From positions 563,001-627,000 of the forward strand of contig JANTQA010000070.1 of assembly GCA_027625915.1 (NCBI GenBank): a DNA stretch of 64,000 nucleotides, given 5' to 3'. The position numbers were made by a program, and so were the translations under genes. The DNA comes from Anaeramoeba flamelloides. Its lineage: Eukaryota > Metamonada > Anaeramoebidae. Below are positions 1 through 12,239 of the stretch, piece after piece. Numbering within the stretch: position 1 is the first letter of the stretch; the number at the start of each line of letters is the position of its first letter. The notes below the pieces were generated by a model. The model did not search any database. It worked only from the letters and a program-made list of their open reading frames with translations, and was not told the DNA's origin.

Positions 1-3000
1 AAATTGAGAAAAGGGTTGGTTCATTGGAAAAAAGATAATTGTTTGACTGCATCTTTTGATTTAGTATTTTGATAAAAACTCGATATAATATAAATTTTTT
101 ATTTCCAATTACATTATCTTTACTATTTCGAGACCCTTGTTTTCGTTTTCTGACGAACTTTAATTCAACAATTTATTCAGTTTGTTTTGATTTCTTTTAT
201 AATAAATCACTGAGTGTAAGAAAATAAATATTAAGGGTTGAATTCATTTCAGTGAAAAATAATTTTCGGAAATGGAAAAAAAAAAAATTGAAATTTTAAT
301 GAGTTCTAATAACAATCAAAAACTAATCAACATGTGAAGATTGGTAGATCGCTACAAATCAACAAAGAAAATGAAGGATATTTTTAAAGAAAAGCCCAAA
401 GAGAGACACCGGAATTTCAATTAGAATGGTAGTGATTTATTGTTTTGATAACAACTTTGTTTGTTTTGAAGTTTCTCCTCTTTTGTATTTTTTGAGATCT
501 TGATTTTTTTTTTTTTTTTTTTTAACTATTCACAAATAAGTATTTATTTTCTCAAGAATTTTACAAAATCCTTAATTTGTCAAATCTAGAGAGTTATCTA
601 ACAACAAAAATTAGATAAATCGAAATAAAATAATTGTATTCACTTCAAAAGAAATCGATTTATTTTAGATTGAATAAATTTAACCATTTGGAAAATTGAA
701 AATAGAAACAAGTAATTTTTTTTTTTCAAATTTTGATTTTTTGAAATTATATTTTTGGCCAATGAATATCTGTTTGAATTTTTTTTTTTTTATGTTATTT
801 GAATTTTGCCAATCAAAAAAAGATTAATTTCCCATTACCTTTTTTTGAGTTTAATGTTACTCCTTGAGTATGGGGTAAATCCTTGGAAAATGATTAGAAA
901 ACAATAAATTGATTTCAGAATACTCACTTTTTGTTCTATTGTTTTTTTTATTTTATACCAAAATTGTCTCTCAATGGATTTACTAGAAATTAATAAGAAT
1001 TAAAGAAAAATGATAGAATTAGCTAAATATTTGATGTAAAAAGTAGTATTATTAAGTTTTAAAAAATATACAGTAAACTTTGCATACTTAAATAGACCTA
1101 TTTTTTGGGTTATAATTAAAAAATTTTTTGATTGGAATTTAGGTTAAACCTCCAAAAAAAAAAGCAAATATTATATGTTACTAAACTCCTTTTACAACAA
1201 GTACCCTTATATAATTGAAGAAATACAACAAATTCTTTGGTTAAATCCAAGAATTTTTACTCAAAATAATTTTTCGATTTTAGAATATGAATAATTTTTT
1301 CTCATTTTATAAAATCTATTTACTTTTTTTTTATCTTTTTTATTTTTCAAGAAAGTAAACTTTATTTTGTTTTTTCCTTTTATGATTTATTTTTATTTTT
1401 TTTTTCAGTGAAAATTCTATTTGAAAAAATAAATTTTTGAAAACGCAAATATACAAAATGATTAATAACACAAGTAATTTCTTTAAAATACTTACATTGA
1501 ATATTAAAAAAAAAAAAATTAATTATTTTTATTTCATCAAAGAAACTGGGAAATTTTGAATGAGCATTTAATTTATTATTGTCAACAATATTTTTTTTTT
1601 ACATTTTATTTTTTTAGGTAATATTTTGTTTGTTATGGCATTTCTTTCACAAACCTTGACTCTAATTGAAATTTTATAATTTTCATGTATGACAAAATCT
1701 TCGTTTACTTGATTTTTAAAAAAATTGGATATTTTGTTTTTGGCTTGGTACAGCTTGCGAAATGCGGTTTAATTGAAAATAACAGCAAAATATATCAAAT
1801 TATCTCTATTTATTATCAAGAATTTCTAAAATTTGAACAATATATGTTGTTTTAAGTGTGTAGATTCTTTCTTTTATATTCTTAATTATCCTATTAAAAG
1901 ACGATTAGAGTTAAGAAAGAAAATTTACAAAAGATGAATAAAAATATTTCCATGATTTTAAAAACGTTTTGTTGGACAATATAGAGGTTGATTAATTATT
2001 TGTACCTTAAAATATCATATATGAATACAATGAAAATTTATAGAGTTAATAAACTTCTATTTTGATTAATTTCATTCAATAATAAATTTTAATCAATTTC
2101 TACTAAAAATAAAAAAAATCATGTAAAATATAAAAATATAATCTTAGAAAAATCATCGGATTGCTAATTATCATACTTTTATATTTCTAGGTGATATTCA
2201 ATAAAAAAAAAGATTTTTTAAAAAGACTTTTCTGACAAAAAATGTTAAAGATAAATTTAGTTTATCATTTCAAATATTAGATAATGGGTATTGTTATATT
2301 TTTTAAAAAAAAATTTTTTTGAAATAAGGTTATTATTAAAGAAAAAATTCAAAAATTAAAATGAAAAAAAAAAAGAATAAAAATTGATAGAATATTAAAT
2401 ATATATTTATATATTTGTAAATATCCAAAGTAAATGAAAAAAATGATATATTTGTTTGTAAGTTTTAATAAATTAGTTGCGAACTGGAGATCAAATATAT
2501 AAAATTATCAAAAGAAAATAATATTTTCATGTCTATTCATTTATAATAATAATTTTATGAATCAAACGAGGATTGATTAAATAAGTATATACCCATACAA
2601 TTATATAGTTGAATAGAAGTTCCACCTTTTATTTTTATTTTTATTTATTTTTTTTTTTTTTGTGTTTTTACCCTCGTTTTAAATATTTAACTGACATATA
2701 TTTCTTCAAAATATCGTTTAGTAATGTATACAATTGTATTTTGATTATTTTATGAAATTTCCTTTTTAATAGTAGTATTATCATTACTCTATTTGTGAAA
2801 AGAACAATTAAAAATATCTTTAAAATATTTTATTTTTCAATCTCTTCAAAATTTTTTTGTACAAGATTTTGATTTTTTAAAAAGTTTTACACGAAAAAAT
2901 TATTTAGAAAATGCTTCAAATTAACCAGTTTTAACAAACAAAAGAATATACACAAGAAGTTGTTTCGATTATAAACAAATCATTATTTTTTGGGAAAAAA

Positions 3001-4051
3001 CATGTAACTATCACATTTCAAGAAAAAAATTGAAATCAAGATTTAAAAAATCTTTCAATTAAGTTATATTTTCAAATAGTTTTTTATTCTTTTTTCTTCT
3101 TATTTTGGAGATTTTATACACGTTGTTACCTTAGAATTTTCAAATTTTACTTATTTATTACTATTTAACACATATTTTTTTTAAAAAAATATATTTTTAA
3201 AATTAATTTTCTAAATATTTTCATCAAACTAAATCAAATCAAAGAATAAAACTTAAAATACAAAAAAAAAAAAAAAAAAAAAAGCGAAAAAAAGTTAAAC
3301 TAAAGACTAAAAAAAAAAAAATAAAAATTCAAGTGAAAATTTATAAAAAAATTCAGAATTATTAATACTTTAAAATTTTCCTTTGAAAACGTTTTGCTTT
3401 CAAAATCAATCAAATTTGCCCAAAAAATCTTTATTTCCAAAGAATTATTTAAAAAATAAGATATTTTATTTAAACCAATATAAAGAAAACTTATTTAATT
3501 ATAAATAGGAAATTTGAATTCATTAAGAAACTTCTTTATAAATTAAAAGTAATTTTTTACTCAAAAATATTTCCAAGAAAAGTTTTTACCCTGAAAAATA
3601 CCCAATAAAATAGAATAAATAGGAAAGTAACTATATTAAATTTTAAAGATAAGATCAATAAATAAATTTTTTTTTATTTATATTTTTTTTACAATTTTTT
3701 CAATTATTTTGATTATTTTTTTTTTTTTTGAGTTGATAAGTATATATATGAAGAATAATTTCCACCCACTCACAATTTATTTAAATATAAATATATTTCG
3801 TTCAATAAATGATTTTAGATGATTCAATTTCCAATAAACTTTCATCCTCAAAATTGGTAAAATGTACCTACCCTCTTAAACAATAAATATGAAAATAACT
3901 TTGTCTCAGGTTTCAAATTTATATTGTTAACACCCCACTTTAAAAATTGAATTGTAAAAATCCTTAAAAGGAAAAAGATCTCGATGATTAGATCGAGACA
4001 TTTTTTTTTGTTTTCTCATTCTCCATTTTAATCATTTCAAATTTTTTTTTA
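1..4051. other. AT-rich DNA without recognisable genes
   Basis: About 4 kb of very AT-rich sequence with many A/T homopolymers. I see no open frame of useful length, no splice-linked coding segments and no RNA gene. It ends at the start of the porin-like gene. Confidence 0.6.
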
Positions 4052-5338
4052 ATGTGGCAATCAAAACCCTTTAACCAAATTTGTAATAACACACAAAAAT
4101 TAATCAAAGACAAAACTGATTCTATTCACTTTCGTATAAAAAGCCCATCTCTTTATTCGACAACACTTGATTTTGCATCAAATTTAAACAAATCAGGTGA
4201 CATTTGGGAATATGCACTTCAGTTAACCCCTACAATTTCCTTCAATGAAAAATTAACAATCAAAACAGGGCTGAATAGTAAAAAGCAAGCCCTTATGAAC
4301 CTTATTGTTACACCAACCCAAAAACAAAATTTACAGTTTGGCTTGTTAGGTTTGTGAATTTCCTTTTTTTTTTGTATCAAAGAAAAAAATAATTCTATCG
4401 TTTCTTGAAATAAATTTTTATTTTTTCTCTTTTTCTTTTTCTCTTTCAGTAAAAATTTGTTTTTCATTGTCTTGAAAAATAAATTTTCGATCTTTGTTTT
4501 TTTCTTTTTTATTTTTCCTTTTGATTTTTATAATTTTTCTTTTTCCTATTTTTTTTTCGTTTTTTTGTTTTTTTTTGACTTTTCATTCCAACGTTTCTTT
4601 TCTCTTTTTGTTTTTCTTAACAACTATTTCGTTTTGAGTCCATACTTTTGTCAACAAAACTGTTAAAAATGAAATCATAAAAAGATCACTAACAATAACA
4701 ATAACAATAACAATTCTTTCGAACTACTATTTACTAATAAAAATCTCCACTTTAAAACTTTCTCCGATTTCATCAAAACTAAAGGTCAAACCCAGCCAAA
4801 CTATTTAGATTTTTGGGGAACTTTCAACAATAATTTCTTAACTTTGTCTGCTGCAAGCAACATTAGCACCCGATCACTCATTTTTAGCAGTACAAGTGGA
4901 TATAAAAATTTTTCAATTGGGACAAGATCAATTTTGAGTTCTCTGAAAAACCACAAATTAAGTGCAAATTTTGAAATTGGGGCAGAATACAGTTTTTCTT
5001 CTTTGCTTCAAGTCGGTGGCTTTGCTCGAAATAATTTTAAAGATTTTAATTTTAATATCTTTTCAAAAATTGGTACAAAAATGTCTTTTGCTCTCAACGT
5101 CGACAAGCGAAAGAATAAGAAAAACGCTGATTTCACTTTGGCCGCAGAAACTCCACTTTCAGAAAAGGTAGATTTTCAATCGCGTTTAAAAAATCTTCGG
5201 GACTTCTCTCTTGCCTTCAAATTTAGACCAACAAAACAAGTTTCAGTTACCACAGAAGGGAAAACAGATTTAAAGTCTCTTCAAAAATTGGATAATTACA
5301 AATATGGTGTCATGGTTGATTGCGATCTCTCAAATTAA
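4052..5338 (+). CDS. Probable VDAC-type mitochondrial porin, two exons
   Basis: Two coding blocks read as one beta-barrel protein. Preferred model: exon 1 4052-4349, intron 4350-4784 (435 nt, GT..AG), exon 2 4785-5338, stop TAA. The phases match (1/1) and the product is 283 aa, the usual VDAC length. Exon 1 has the family-like stretch LTIKTG followed by alternating strands, and the C-terminus YKYGVMVDCDLSN sits where VDACs end with a K-x-G-x-x-x-x-x-x strand. Neither half has a predicted transmembrane helix; strands of alternating polar and hydrophobic residues run throughout. Such porins form the metabolite channel of the mitochondrial (or hydrogenosomal) outer membrane. Caveats: the donor GTTTGT is weaker than the GTA-type donors elsewhere in the window. 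Frame 3' of 4672 is also open and would add an Asn-rich stretch if an acceptor near 4684 were used, but that acceptor is out of phase. Tom40, the sister family, is the alternative. Confidence 0.62.
4350..4784 (+). other. Proposed intron of the porin-like gene
   Basis: Begins GTTTGT after a Gly codon split 1/2 and ends AAAG before GTCAAACC. It contains long T-rich runs, a CTTTCAG that would be an alternative acceptor at 4449 but leads into stop codons, and a TAACAA-type tandem run near 4690-4712. The boundaries are inferred from reading frame and final protein length only. Confidence 0.5.
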
Positions 5339-6159
5339 TTTAGTTTTCTAAATATGCTTCTTACTTTCACTTTTCTTAAATACCGACTTTATTGTCTTCT
5401 TTCTTATTATATTAAATATAGTTAAATTTATAATTTTAAAAATTTTTTCCAGTAAAACCATTTTTTTTTACAATCAAAATCTTTTTCTTTTAATTATCCA
5501 CAGTCTTTCCAATTTAGTGTAAAATTTTAATTAAGTGAAAAATTAGGGTAATTGCTTTAAAAGAAAAATTAAGAATATTTTACAACGTGTATTAGTACAA
5601 AAAAGACACTTAAAAATGGAAAAGAATATAAAATTATTTCAACAAAAGAATAATAAAAATTTAGAAATTACTTATTTCAATGTCTGTTACGAAATTAGCA
5701 AAAAACCTGAAATGAAAATAATAATATTATTTTAGAAAAAAATAATGTTTAAAATATTTTTGTTTTGTTAAAATCCTGAAAATATATCAATTTAAATTGA
5801 CAATTATATATTAGATACTTTTGAATTGACTTTTGTCACACTTTTTTGAAACTGATCTAATATTTTGAATTAAAATCATATTTATAATGATTGATAAACC
5901 TAAAATTATCTATATATTTTTCACAAATAGAGTGATAGAAAAAATTACTCTATTCTGAAAGTTTGTAATAAAACTTTGTATTAAATATTAGTATTACATT
6001 AAGTTTTTTTTTATTATTAGATGAATCAAGTTTCTTGAAATAGTTAATAGATATTAAACCATTATCAATCTTTTTTTCAAAAGTAAATAATTTTATCTTT
6101 ATTATAGTATATAATTAGTTATCAAGAAAAAAAATAAAAAGGGTAATATTTTGGTATAA

Positions 6160-6670
6160 TATTTCCAGGATTAAAGTTTGATAAAAAAAAAAAAAATGAT
6201 TAAAGAATAATCGTTGTGTAAAAAGAAGTGAAATGGGGGAAAAAAGTGAAACAGAGTTTTTAATTGGGGGTATTATTGAAAATTCAAAAGTAAGATCTAA
6301 TTTATAAAAGAATAAATAAATAAATAAAGACAAAATGAAGGATTCAACACAAGAAAAGTTTTTTTAATACAATTTTTTGCTGTGTGTTTTTCTTTGATTG
6401 CTCCTTTATTAAAAATTTGTTCCAAAATTGTTTAATATATGAGATCTCCAAAACCACTATAAATCTTTTCAATAGAAAGTAGCTTTAAATAGTGTTTGTT
6501 GGTTTGATTTAAAATTATCTAAGGGATTATTATTTGAAGTTAATTGATATCTTCTTTGAATTGCTTTTACTTTTTGTTTTCAGTAAAGTATTAATGCACG
6601 CCAATTAAAAACCCATGTTTCGTATTTTTTCCATGTTTCCCTTTTTTTCCACAACTGTAAATACATAATT
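6160..6670. repeat. Dispersed repeat family D, copy 1
   Basis: About 500 nt resembling 21375-21860 in the same orientation. Shared landmarks in order: a stretch reading AATAAATAAATAAAGACAAA, then GAAG-ATTC, a T run followed by AATAC, later GATCTCCAAAA, and GAAGTTAATTGAT before a TTTTCAG. No coding capacity and no clear terminal repeats were seen. The class is unknown. Confidence 0.6.
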
Positions 6671-7522
6671 TTTTTTTTTATAAATTTATTTTTTATGAGT
6701 ATAAACAATTCAAAAAAAATACCCAACATTAAATTTAAACACTCTAATTTATTTGAGTTTTTTTCATATATCAACTATAATTTTGGTAAGATTATAACTT
6801 ATAGGATAACTTTTCTTAAAAAAAAACAAAAAGAAAATAAAAAGAATGATGTATAACCAATAGAGGATAATGAGAAATATAACCAAGAAATAAAAGATTA
6901 GATAGTATATAAATAGAGTAAAAACTTGATTTACTGGTTATTTTTAAACTTCTTATTATCTATTGTTTGTAAGTTGTTTTATTTGATCCCGCTATCTTTT
7001 GTTTATAAAAATATCATTTTTTTGTTACAATAAAGACGATTAAATATTTAAACATCAAGATATTAAATGAAATAGATTAATTTATAAAGTTTTAAAGTAT
7101 AAATTTATCAAAAAGATCGATATATGAATATATTTTAATTAAATAATAGAATTTATTTTTAAAATTTTTTTAATACTTTTTTTGAATTATTTTTATTAAT
7201 AGACTATTAATATTTTTTATCAGTTGCCCAATTTTTTCTTTTTGTAAAATAGAAGTCCCAAATACTGACTCCATGTTATTAACCCATTCAAAGTATATAT
7301 TACACACATTGAATCAAAATTCAGACACAATTAACTTCGGTTTCTTTTGTTTGATTCAGTTAATTCAGTTTAGTTTGATTCGAAATCATTTACTTCGGAT
7401 CTAACAAGAATAAGTTAAATTTAATGAATATTAAATTGTGAAAGATTTCAATTGATTCTTATAATAATTTTTAATTCTTTTTGTATATTTAAAACACTAA
7501 AAGGTCCAAAGAGAAGATTATC

Positions 7523-7722
7523 TACAGTCAGCTCCACTTTTAAGGCACAAATAAACAACGGAATTTAAGGCACAAAAAAATCTCAAATTAAGGTACAAAA
7601 TTTTGAATTTTTTTTTTACAGTTTATTTTACTAGAATCTGAATTTTGTGCCTTAATTTGAGATTTTTATTGTGCCTTAAATTTCGTTGAATGTTTGTTTC
7701 TTACAAGTGGAACTAACTCTAA
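7523..7722. mobile_element. TA-flanked MITE, family A copy 1
   Basis: A ~200-bp foldback: the left arm begins TACAGTCAGCTCCAC and continues through AAGGCACAAA and ATCTCAAATTAAGG. The right arm carries the reverse complement (CCTTAATTTGAGAT, TGTGCCTTAAAT, AAGTGGAACTAACT). Arms are about 75-85 nt around an A/T-rich centre. The TA at the ends and absence of coding sequence point to a non-autonomous Tc1/mariner-type MITE. The superfamily is inferred from TA flanks and termini only. Confidence 0.75.
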
Positions 7723-8179
7723 AAAAATTATAATTTGAGATTTTGGAATAAGTAAATAGCTAAAAAAAATAAATTTTTTTTGTATTATTATAAAAAAAGT
7801 TAAAAAATCTCTAAATTTGTGAATTTCAATATTTTACAATGTAGAAAAAGATTATGCACAAAGAGAAAAAAATATATTAATTATTTATTAGAATAGTCAA
7901 GTTCAAGAATAAATAATTTTTGAAAGATGGTACAATAATAATTATTATAATATAAAGAATGAAAGAAAAAAAATTGCACAGATTTAATTTAATCACCAGG
8001 CATTCGCATCATCTAACAGTAATAGTTAATACAAAGAAGCTTTAATAATTAAACCAAAGTGAAGGGGCTTATTTTTATTTTACAGAAACTTTTGTTTTTT
8101 TTGACTCAGCCTCAATTATTCAAGATTTTTGTGATATTGAAAACTGAAGAAATACAATTCAAATTAAACACATTTTTAT

Positions 8180-8199
8180 GGGGGGGGGGGGGGGGGGGG
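8180..8199 (+). repeat. G20 homopolymer
   Basis: Twenty consecutive G flanked by AT-rich DNA. It is the only long G/C homopolymer in a window otherwise full of A and T runs. It may be an unstable microsatellite or an assembly artefact. Confidence 0.9.
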
Positions 8200-8285
8200 A
8201 TATAAGCCATAGAGTTTGTAATTCATTTCAACCATATTCTTTTATTACGTTTTCCCATTTGCAAAAGTGCTATCCCGTATTTTGG

Positions 8286-8485
8286 TACAGTCAGTTCCAC
8301 TTTTAAGAGACAAACTTTCAACGAAATTTAAGTTTTGAAAAATCTCAAATGAAGGCAGATTTTTTGGAATTTTTTTTTTCACAATATATTTTGCTCGAAT
8401 TTGAATTTTGTGCCTTAATTTTGAGATTTTTTTTGGACTCGATTTTATGTTAAAAGTTTGTGTATTGAAGGTAGAACTGACTGTA
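8286..8485. mobile_element. TA-flanked MITE, family A copy 2
   Basis: Begins TACAGTCAGTTCCACTTTTA and ends GGTAGAACTGACTGTA. The internal arms match those of the copy at 7523-7722, with scattered differences. It lies 86 bp downstream of the G20 tract. Confidence 0.75.
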
Positions 8486-9415
8486 TTAGAGATACACCAA
8501 ATTTTGAAAAAAAAATTTTTTTTTCTTATTTTTAGAAACAATCACAAAAATTTTTACGTATTTCGATAACATAAATACTCCTTATAATGCCAACATTTTA
8601 ACTAATCAATGAAAAAACAACAATTGTAAATCAGAGAATATCCTAAAATCGATTTTTTTGGAAATTCTTGAATAAGGAATCCCATTTTGATGAAATTTTA
8701 TATTTAATTTTATTATCCCAAATACTACAAGAATTATAAGAATAAAAATTTCTAGATCTATCAGTTCTTTAAAAATATTATTTAAAGGTGTTTGATTGTA
8801 AAAATAATCCAATTTGTCAATCTCAAAAAACATTTGTTAATTATTATTCTTTTGATCTGAAATAATTCTTTTTTATTTACCAACTCAATTTCATCTTGAT
8901 AGAAATCATTTTGAGTATTTTATTAAACTAAAATTCAATTTTTAAATTTATTAGCCAAGATTTAAAAACTTTTTAAAAATCAATAAGTATTTTTTTGAAA
9001 AATAAATAAATCCAAAGAATCTAAAGGATCAAAGAGAGACAATATAAAAAGAATCTTCTAAACTCAAAAGATAAACGACAACTATAACAATACACCTCTT
9101 TAAATATTGTTTTCGTTTTGGAATATTTCATTCATCAGAAGAATTATTTCTGAAATGAAGAAACACTGAAAATTTAAAATGAGAGAAAAACTTTTGAATT
9201 TAATAAAAAGTCCCTACTTTAGTGATCAGAACTCATTAAAGACAAGAACCCCCCCAAACATTTACTTCTTCACAAAAATAGTAAATAATTTCCAAACAGA
9301 GTAAAAATTGAATCGATACTTTTTAATCTCTACCAATTCAATCATTTTTTACATTATTATTTATTTAACCCGTTTTTTCTCAAAATTTATCAACATTTCA
9401 ATAATAATAATTAAA

Positions 9416-11783
9416 ATGATCAAAAATAAACGGCATCAACTGTTGGAGTCAGACGAAGAAAAGGAAAAAAAGAAATACAACTTTCAAGAAAACCCTTATT
9501 CTAAACAAAAAACAAAGTTAAAAAAAAAGCCAAAAAAAAAAAAATCAAGATCAGCCAAAAACCCATTTGCAATGAAGAACAAACCGAAAAAAAAAACAAA
9601 AAACAAAAGTCAAAAAGAAACCAAAAAAAAAAAAGAAAAGCCACAAGCCAACATATTCCTTTCAAGAACAACAAAAAGAAATTGAGAAACTAGATGAAAG
9701 CCAGCTTGATCCCGACACACTTTTAGCCTTAAGGCTTCATCAGGAAGAAGTTAGGATTCATCAAGAACAACAAAATAAAAGAAATGACAAAGAAAAAGAA
9801 GAAAAAAATAAAATAAACAAAGGACAAACAAACGAAGACGAGCAAAAAACACAGAAAGGAAATGAACAAAAAACAACTCAAAAAAATGAAAATGAAAATG
9901 AAAATGAGAATGAGAATGAAAAAGAAAAAACAAAGGAAATAGAAATCGAAATAGGCACAGACCTCGAAAAAGACAACAAAAAACAAAATTTCCCAAAATG
10001 CGGGATCTGTGGACTACAAAAAAAACAAAACTTAATGTACCCGTTGGACAAGTGCTTCCATTATTATTGTATTTCGTGTTTGTCTGGATATATTCTTGAT
10101 GGGATTAAAAATAAAAAAGTCTCGAATTTAAGTTGCAAGGCTTGCCAGGCGCCATTGGTCAATTATGATTTCAAATATTTATTAACCAATAAGCAATAAG
10201 AAGAATATGAAAGGGCATCTTTATTGGAGGCGATGGAAGGAACGGAATTATTGAAGTGTCCGAATTGTAATTTCCAATTCGAAAGGATCAGCAACGCAAA
10301 ATTGCAGACAGATTACCTGTCCATTACAGAGTTTGACATCTTTGGGCAGCCGTTATCCATTCAAGCGAAAATCCACCGTAACGAAAGCCGATACCGGTGC
10401 ACTTCTTGCCATAAGAATTTTTGTGCGAATTGCAATGAAACGCCGTACCACTTAGGATACAATTGTGAAGATTGGATCAAGCGGAAGAATTCCTTAAAGT
10501 GTAGATTTTGTGAAATGACCCTAACTTCGAAGAATCTTTTAAAAGGCAGCGAAGAGTTTGAAGTCTGCAATTCCAGTGGGTGTGTTGAATTATTTAAGAA
10601 TGCCTGTAACAAAAAATTGCCCTGCGGCCATTTTTGTTGTGGGATCAAAGATGAAGAGGTCCATTTGGGATGCATACAGGAGAAATGCCAAAATAAGATT
10701 CTTGACGTGAAAGAAAATGGTAAGCAAACCGATCAACGATCAGACGACTTTTGTAACATTTGCTGGATCACCTCTCTTGAAACGGCCCCGTGCATCAGGC
10801 TGCAATGTGGGCATATCTTCCATTACCATTGCTTAATGATGAGATTAAAAACTAAATGGAATGGCGCAAGGATCACCTTTAATTTTATCAAATGTCCCCT
10901 CTGTAAATCCAAAATCGAGCATGTGTCGCTTACAGAAATCCTCACGCCAGTCCACGAGCTATGGGAAAGCTTACAAATCAAAATCAAAAAAAGATTGGAA
11001 TACGAGGGTCTCATCAATGACGAAAGAATTAAAAAGGATTATAATAAAGATATATACGAATTCGGAATGCAAAAATTAGCTTATTATCCTTGCTTTAAAT
11101 GCAAGAAGCCATATTTTGGCGGCTTGAAGGATTGCGGTAACCAAAGGGAATACAATGAAAACTTTGATGAATCCGAATTAATTTGTGGTGGGTGTTCATT
11201 TGTTGAAGGATCGAATAGTGAGCCATGTAAAAAGCATGCTACAGATTATTTAATTTGGAAATGTAAATTTTGTTGTAATATTGCAGTTTGGTTTTGTTGG
11301 GGAGTACTATTAGCAATTTTTTTTTTTTTATTTTTTTTTACAAATTTTATATTACAAGCTTCTTATAAATCTTTTTCGATTTCTTTCTTCGAAAAAATAT
11401 TTTTCTATTTACTCATTATTTTGTTTTTCAATCAATTTATTTACTTATATTTATTTAAAATCATAGAATACTCATTTCTGCGATTCTTGTCATAGAAAGG
11501 CCAGTAGCTTACCTAATCTTCCAAAAGATCAACTTCCAAAGTATCAATTTATTTTTTTTTTGATCTTTTTTTCAATTCTTTTTCTTGAAACTTTAGTTAA
11601 AAATATTTTTTATTTTAATAATTGTTTTTTATTGTTTTGTTTATTTAATAAAATATTTTTTATTTAAGATGCCTTGGTCCACCAAATTGTAGAGGAAAAC
11701 ACCCCCCAAATGGTGTTGAGCATTGTTATGGTTGTGGGTTATGTGAAGATTCTAATGATAAATTTTTGGATTTTTAATATAAT
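9416..11783 (+). CDS. E3 ubiquitin ligase: RING1-IBR plus MYCBP2-type RING and tandem-cysteine domain
   Basis: Exons 9416-11303, 11467-11540 and 11669-11783; introns 163 and 128 nt (GTACTA..TAG, GTATCA..AAG). The Lys-rich N-terminus is followed by RING1 (CGIC ... CFHYYCISC ... CKAC), an IBR (CPNC ... CTSC ... CANC ... H ... C), a further Cys/His block (CGHFCCG), then a second RING (CNICW ... CGHIFHYHC ... CPLC) and a tandem-cysteine domain. The last matches PHR proteins (MYCBP2/Highwire): YFGGLKDC, ELICGGC, KCKFCCNIAVWFCWG, then THFCDSCH encoded by exon 2 and HPPNG ... CYGCGLC by exon 3. In MYCBP2 two cysteines 52 residues apart relay ubiquitin to Thr/Ser; the equivalents (LKDC and WFC) and the His of CDSCH are present. 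Odd points: a frame change is needed somewhere in 9576-9685, which contains two long A tracts, and TAA stands in frame at 10197-10199 between RING1 and IBR. The downstream conservation argues against old decay. Confidence 0.82.
11304..11466 (+). other. Intron 1 of the E3 ligase gene
   Basis: Starts GTACTA after GGA and ends TCATAG before AATACTCATTTC. Splicing joins FCWG to NTHFCDSCH, restoring a contiguous tandem-cysteine motif. Unspliced reading would instead give a hydrophobic Phe/Ile-rich tail that mimics a membrane segment. Confidence 0.88.
11541..11668 (+). other. Intron 2 of the E3 ligase gene
   Basis: Starts GTATCA and ends TTTAAG. Splicing joins LPKDQLP to KCLGPPNC in phase 2, as expected from PHR-family C-termini. 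Confidence 0.88.
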
Positions 11784-12239
11784 ATTTATAAAAATTAATT
11801 GAGTAGATAATAATTATCTTTTTTTTTATAAAAAAAATTTCAATATTCTGTTAAAAAATTTAAAAAACATTTTAAATATGAAATATAATTATTTTTTTTT
11901 AATTATTCCACGTGTAAAAAGTTTTAAATTATTGTTTTAAATTTATTTTTTTTTTTTTTTTGTAGAAATACGATCATACTTTACGAAAGTTTTAGGTGAT
12001 ATTTCTTGAAAATAAATATTGATTGTAGATCTCATGTAACTAAAATTCAAAAAACGTGGTACATTACAATTAAAAAAATAACAAATTTATCCTATGTTGA
12101 TTTAAATTAAAGAATAAAATTATTTTTTTATTTATATTTCCAATGTTTTTAAAATCTTTTTATATGATTTATTTTGATCATGTATTCTTTGCTTTTTTTC
12201 ATAAAAAAAAAATTGCTGGATCTAAAAAGATGAATATTT

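Larger units (their letters stand above)
5339..9415. other. Gene-free interval with dispersed repeats
   Basis: No supported gene. It holds one copy of a two-copy dispersed repeat (about 6160-6670), two copies of a TA-flanked inverted-repeat element (7523-7722 and 8286-8485) and a 20-nt run of G at 8180-8199. The short open frames here lie in A/T runs or inside repeats and look like chance. Confidence 0.55.

Noticed and set aside
8606-8833. Minus-strand 75-codon frame
   Set aside because: AT-rich composition, no motif, no splice context; expected by chance.
9729-9996. Minus-strand Phe-rich membrane proteins
   Set aside because: They are the complement of the Lys/Asn/Glu-rich N-terminal part of the ligase.
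10187-10200. General reassignment of TAA to glutamine in this organism
   Set aside because: The porin, coiled-coil, METAP2, SNW1 and H4-like genes end at TAA exactly where the family or frame ends, so TAA works as a stop here.
11304-11495. A transmembrane C-terminus on the E3 ligase
   Set aside because: The hydrophobic Phe/Ile-rich tail is intron read-through. Splicing at GTACTA/TCATAG restores the tandem-cysteine domain.
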